From an uncultured Corynebacterium sp. (GTDB lineage Bacteria; Actinomycetota; Actinomycetes; Mycobacteriales; Mycobacteriaceae): a DNA stretch of 16,589 bases. The stretch spans positions 1 through 16,589 of the forward strand of contig NZ_CALUAK010000053.1 in NCBI RefSeq assembly GCF_943914015.1, in the 5' to 3' direction. A program made the position numbers and the translations under genes. This document shows positions 14,075 to 16,589 of the stretch, piece after piece. The first letter of the stretch is position 1; each line of letters starts with the position of its first letter. A model generated the notes under the pieces. It made no database searches. It was not told the DNA's origin and saw only the letters and a list, made by a program, of their open reading frames with translations.

Positions 14075-14100
14075 GTGGGCGGGGAGTCCCGAATTCCCAC
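14075..14100. terminator. Imperfect hairpin after the ATPase gene, weak terminator candidate
   Basis: GTGGG/CCCAC encloses CGGG-GAGT-CCCG with a 4-base bulge (AATT). No T tract follows on the plus strand, so termination here would be weak. It marks the end of the importer operon directly after the stop codon. Confidence 0.35.
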
Positions 14101-14143
14101 CAAACCCACAGCAACAGATGGGGTGGATGTGACGATTATGGGC

Positions 14144-14157
14144 TAAAGTTGCCTGTG
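14144..14157 (+). promoter_or_regulatory. Candidate -10 element for leaderless ftsE
   Basis: TAAAGT (14144-14149) fits TANNNT and ends 7 bases before the GTG start at 14157, so the message would begin at the start codon. No ribosome binding site precedes this GTG. The promoter would separate ftsEX control from the importer operon upstream. Confidence 0.4.
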
Positions 14158-14846
14158 TGATCACATTTGACGCAGTTACAAAAACGTACAAGACGTCGAC
14201 TCGGCCTGCGCTGGACAACGTGAGCGTGGAAATCGATAAGGGAGAGTTCGTCTTCCTTATCGGCCCGTCGGGTTCCGGCAAATCCACCTTCCTCGAGCTC
14301 ATGCTGAAGGAAGTCGACCCCACATCGGGTGATGTCTACGTGGGGGACTACCACGTAAACAAGCTGCGCGGGAAGGCCGTGAACCAGCTGCGCCAGCATC
14401 TTGGCTACGTATTCCAGGATTTCCGGCTTCTTCCGGGAAAGACCGTGTTTGAAAATGTCGCCTTCGCACTTGAGGTGATCGGCAAGCGTAAATCTGCCAT
14501 CCCCGACAAGGTTGAGGAAACACTCGAACTTGTTGGCCTTGCTGGCAAAGACAACCGTTACCCGCAGGAACTTTCCGGAGGCGAGCAGCAGCGCGTGGCC
14601 GTCGCCCGCGCCTTTGTTAACCGTCCTTTGGTGCTCCTCGCTGACGAGCCCACCGGCAACCTCGACCCGGACACAGCAAACGACATCATGGTCGTGCTCA
14701 ACCGCATTAACCAGCTGGGTACAACGGTGGTCATGAGTACACACAACGCGCAGGCTGTGGACTCCATGCGCCGGCGCGTTATCGAGCTGCACAACGGCGT
14801 CCTCGTGCGCGATGATGCACACGGTGTTTACGGACAGGGGCATTAA
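14157..14846 (+). CDS. ftsE: Cell-division ATP-binding protein FtsE
   Basis: FtsE is the cytoplasmic ATPase of the FtsEX complex, which controls peptidoglycan hydrolases at the division site rather than moving a solute. The 229-residue protein has Walker A GPSGSGKST (36-44), Q-loop Gln87 (FQDFRLLPGKTV), signature LSGGE (139-143), Walker B LVLLADEPTGNLDP (158-171) and H-loop His196 (MSTHN). Start GTG 14157 is fixed by family similarity (MITFDAVTKTYKTSTRPALD, like [20 protein letters not shown] in Mycobacterium). ftsX follows after 2 bases. In related genomes, as recalled, prfB usually lies next to ftsE; here the siderophore block lies between. Confidence 0.95.
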   Translation: MITFDAVTKTYKTSTRPALDNVSVEIDKGEFVFLIGPSGSGKSTFLELMLKEVDPTSGDVYVGDYHVNKLRGKAVNQLRQHLGYVFQDFRLLPGKTVFENVAFALEVIGKRKSAIPDKVEETLELVGLAGKDNRYPQELSGGEQQRVAVARAFVNRPLVLLADEPTGNLDPDTANDIMVVLNRINQLGTTVVMSTHNAQAVDSMRRRVIELHNGVLVRDDAHGVYGQGH

Positions 14847-14848
14847 AC

Positions 14849-15745
14849 ATGGGATACGTATTTAAAGAAGGCTTCAAAGGCCTGGGTCGCAACATTACGA
14901 TGACCCTTGCCCTTATCATCACGACAGCGATCTCGCTGGCACTGTTGGCCACTGGATTCCTTGTCACCAACGTGACAAGCGACACCAAGGACATCTATCT
15001 CGAACGCGTCGAGGTCATGGTGCTTCTCGACGAAGAGATCTCCGCAGGAGACGAAAACTGTTCCTCGCCTGCGTGCCGTGAGGTCCTCACCGCACTGGAT
15101 GGCAAAGATGGTGTGGACTCCGTGACGTACCGCAACCGTGCCCAAAGCTTCGAGCGTTTCAAGGAAATGTTTGAGAAGACGGACCCGGTGCTCGTGGAGG
15201 AGACCTCACCTGATGCCCTTCCAGCGACCATCTACGTCCGACTGACCGACCCGCTCGACCCGTCTCCGCTGGATGCCGTACGCGACATGCCACAGGTGAC
15301 CGACGTCGTTGACCAGGCCGACGACCTGCAGGCTGCCACGAAGAACCTCGATGCCGTGCGCAACGCCACCTTCGTCGTCGCCTTCGTGCAGGCGCTGGCC
15401 GCCCTGTTCCTCATCGGTAACATGGTGCAAATCGCCGCCTTCCACCGTCGCGAAGAAGTCTCCATCATGCGCATGGTCGGTGCGTCCCGCTGGTACACGC
15501 AGGCACCGTTTGTTCTGGAAGCAGTGCTTTCCACGCTCATTGGTGGCATTGTCGCTATTGGCGGACTCTTCCTCGGCAAGAACCTCGTGGTGGATCCGGC
15601 GCTACAACCCCTGTATGACTCGCGCCTTGTCGCGCCGATCACCGCATCCGACTTGTGGACTGTGTGGCCACTTGTCACCCTCGTGGGGCTTATCGCCTCG
15701 GGCGTGACCGCCTATGTGGCACTCCGACTCTACGTACGGAAGTAG
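14849..15745 (+). CDS. ftsX: Cell-division membrane protein FtsX
   Basis: FtsX is the membrane partner of FtsE and passes its ATPase state to periplasmic peptidoglycan hydrolases, probably of the NlpC/P60 (RipC-like) type in this group. The 298-residue protein has one N-terminal helix (about 17-40), a large extracellular loop (about 41-172), and three C-terminal helices (about 173-198, 220-243, 270-295) in the typical FtsX/MacB arrangement. The loop holds Cys71 and Cys76 (CSSPAC), which could form a disulfide. ATG 14849 follows ACAGGGG in the end of ftsE. The intracellular FHRREEVSIMRMVGAS segment is the family's ATPase-coupling motif. Confidence 0.94.
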   Translation: MGYVFKEGFKGLGRNITMTLALIITTAISLALLATGFLVTNVTSDTKDIYLERVEVMVLLDEEISAGDENCSSPACREVLTALDGKDGVDSVTYRNRAQSFERFKEMFEKTDPVLVEETSPDALPATIYVRLTDPLDPSPLDAVRDMPQVTDVVDQADDLQAATKNLDAVRNATFVVAFVQALAALFLIGNMVQIAAFHRREEVSIMRMVGASRWYTQAPFVLEAVLSTLIGGIVAIGGLFLGKNLVVDPALQPLYDSRLVAPITASDLWTVWPLVTLVGLIASGVTAYVALRLYVRK

Positions 15746-15774
15746 TCTTCCTGCGCGTAGGATGGGTAACCATT

Positions 15775-16266
15775 ATGGGCAAGAAAAAGAAGAAGAACGC
15801 TGGCGGTAACGTCGTAGCCACCAACCGTCGTGCCCGCCACGATTACAACATCCTGGAAACCTACGAGTGCGGAATCTCGCTCGTAGGCACGGAGATCAAG
15901 GCGATTCGCGAAGGGCACGTCAACCTCGCCGATGCCTTCGCCATCATCGAACACGGCGAAGTATGGCTCCGTAACCTCAACATCCCGGAGTACAGCCTGG
16001 GGACGTGGACGAACCACCGGCCAATGAGGCACCGTAAGCTGCTGCTTCACCGCAAGGAAATTGACTCCCTTGAAGGCAAGGTTCGCGACGGCAACAAGAC
16101 CCTCGTGCCCCTCAAGCTGTATTTCAAGGACGGCCTGCTCAAGGCGGAACTCGCCCTGGCACAAGGTAAGCAAGACTACGACAAGCGTGAAGACATCAAG
16201 CGGCGTACGGAAGAGCGCGAAGTTGTTCGTGAGCTCGGCCGTCGCGTGAAGGGAATCAAGGCGTAA
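15775..16266 (+). CDS. smpB: SsrA-binding protein SmpB (trans-translation)
   Basis: SmpB binds tmRNA and brings it to stalled ribosomes. The 163-residue protein starts MGKKKKKN, then the OB-fold core: ATNRRARHDYNILETYECGISLVGTEIKAIREG, VNLADAFAIIEHGEVWLRNLNI, and the basic C-terminal helix (QDYDKREDIKRRTEEREVVREL). ATG 15775 is chosen from the family N-terminus. AGGATGGG lies 9 or more bases upstream, and TAGGAT (15758-15763) could be a -10 for a short-leader transcript. No tmRNA gene (ssrA) is seen in the window. It follows ftsX by 29 bases. Confidence 0.95.
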   Translation: MGKKKKKNAGGNVVATNRRARHDYNILETYECGISLVGTEIKAIREGHVNLADAFAIIEHGEVWLRNLNIPEYSLGTWTNHRPMRHRKLLLHRKEIDSLEGKVRDGNKTLVPLKLYFKDGLLKAELALAQGKQDYDKREDIKRRTEEREVVRELGRRVKGIKA

Positions 16267-16269
16267 CAG

Positions 16270-16589
16270 ATGATCACCTGCGTCAAAATTCATGACCTGC
16301 GTAAGGATCCAGAACTAGCCCGCGGCACCACTGTGCTCGTGGATCGCCTGTGGCCGCGTGGTGTGAAGAAGGATGCCGTGCACCTGGACCACTGGCTGAA
16401 AAACGTTGCCCCAAGCCCGGAGCTGCGGAAGTGGTTCAACCACGACGAGGAAAAGTTTGAGGAGTTCTCCACCCGCTACCGTAAGGAGTTGAACGCGTCG
16501 GAGGAAGAGGACGTCGAAAAGCTTCAAAAGCTCGTCTCCGACGGTGATGTCACACTCGTGTTTGCAGCAAAGGATCGGGAGATTAACCA
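16270..16589 (+). CDS. DUF488 family protein, 5' part only (runs off the window end)
   Basis: An open frame starts at ATG 16270, 3 bases after the smpB stop, and stays open to the window edge (106 codons). The sequence MITCVKIHDLRK, VLVDRLWPRGVKKD, LDHWLKNVAPSPELRKWFNHDEEKFEEF and TLVFAAKDREIN is characteristic of the YeaO-like DUF488 group, whose biochemical role is not established. Only the last few residues are missing by comparison with the usual length of about 115-120. It is probably translated together with smpB; a functional link to trans-translation is not implied by the sequence. Confidence 0.85.
   Translation, partial: MITCVKIHDLRKDPELARGTTVLVDRLWPRGVKKDAVHLDHWLKNVAPSPELRKWFNHDEEKFEEFSTRYRKELNASEEEDVEKLQKLVSDGDVTLVFAAKDREIN

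Noticed and set aside
1..16589. CRISPR arrays, insertion sequences, phage genes, tRNA or rRNA genes
   Set aside because: No regular direct repeats with spacers, transposase or integrase motifs, or tRNA/rRNA-like sequence were seen in any part of the window.

Overview
The window reads like the chromosome of a Corynebacterium or a close mycolic-acid actinobacterium. The grounds are the prfB ... ftsE-ftsX-smpB backbone, an actinobacterial hisN beside an inositol-monophosphatase-family gene, GTG starts, TANNNT-type -10 elements, a near-perfect GlxR/CRP-type operator and a possible DtxR-type site. The genus is an inference from gene content and family resemblance; no database search was possible.

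Layout. Positions 1-292 (minus) hold the start of a small Thr/Ser/Lys-rich lipoprotein gene cut by the window edge. A regulatory intergenic stretch follows (GlxR-like site, a 13-bp palindrome, a -10 element). Then comes a four-gene plus-strand operon for a soluble, biotin-dependent methylmalonyl-CoA:pyruvate transcarboxylase: 5S subunit, 12S subunit, a small coiled-coil protein that looks like the detached C-terminus of the 12S subunit, and the 1.3S biotin carrier. It ends at a strong terminator (4350-4380). A secreted trypsin-like serine protease follows, with its own promoter and a bidirectional terminator. On the minus strand an inositol-monophosphatase-family gene overlaps hisN. Divergent from these, only 39 bp away, prfB (release factor 2) starts and is followed without a gap by a SAM-dependent methyltransferase gene.

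Between prfB and ftsE lies an accessory block. It contains a minus-strand secreted CAP-domain protein with a C-terminal membrane helix, and a complete plus-strand ferric-siderophore ABC importer (binding lipoprotein, two FecCD permeases, ATPase). The 308-bp gap between them is the most structured non-coding stretch of the window. It has a candidate promoter with a DtxR-like box, a long inverted repeat, and a leader of about 110 nt that can fold as a three-way junction ending just before the ribosome binding site. A GC-rich hairpin lies between the binding-protein and first permease genes. The window closes with ftsE-ftsX (control of septal peptidoglycan hydrolysis), smpB (trans-translation) and the start of a DUF488 gene.

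Functional themes: propionate/methylmalonyl-CoA carboxyl transfer, probably under cAMP/GlxR control; iron-chelate uptake, probably iron-controlled; translation termination and ribosome rescue (prfB, smpB); and cell division (ftsEX). The points most worth a second look are the unexplained structured leader of the siderophore operon, the split 12S subunit, and the GlxR-like site upstream of the transcarboxylase operon.
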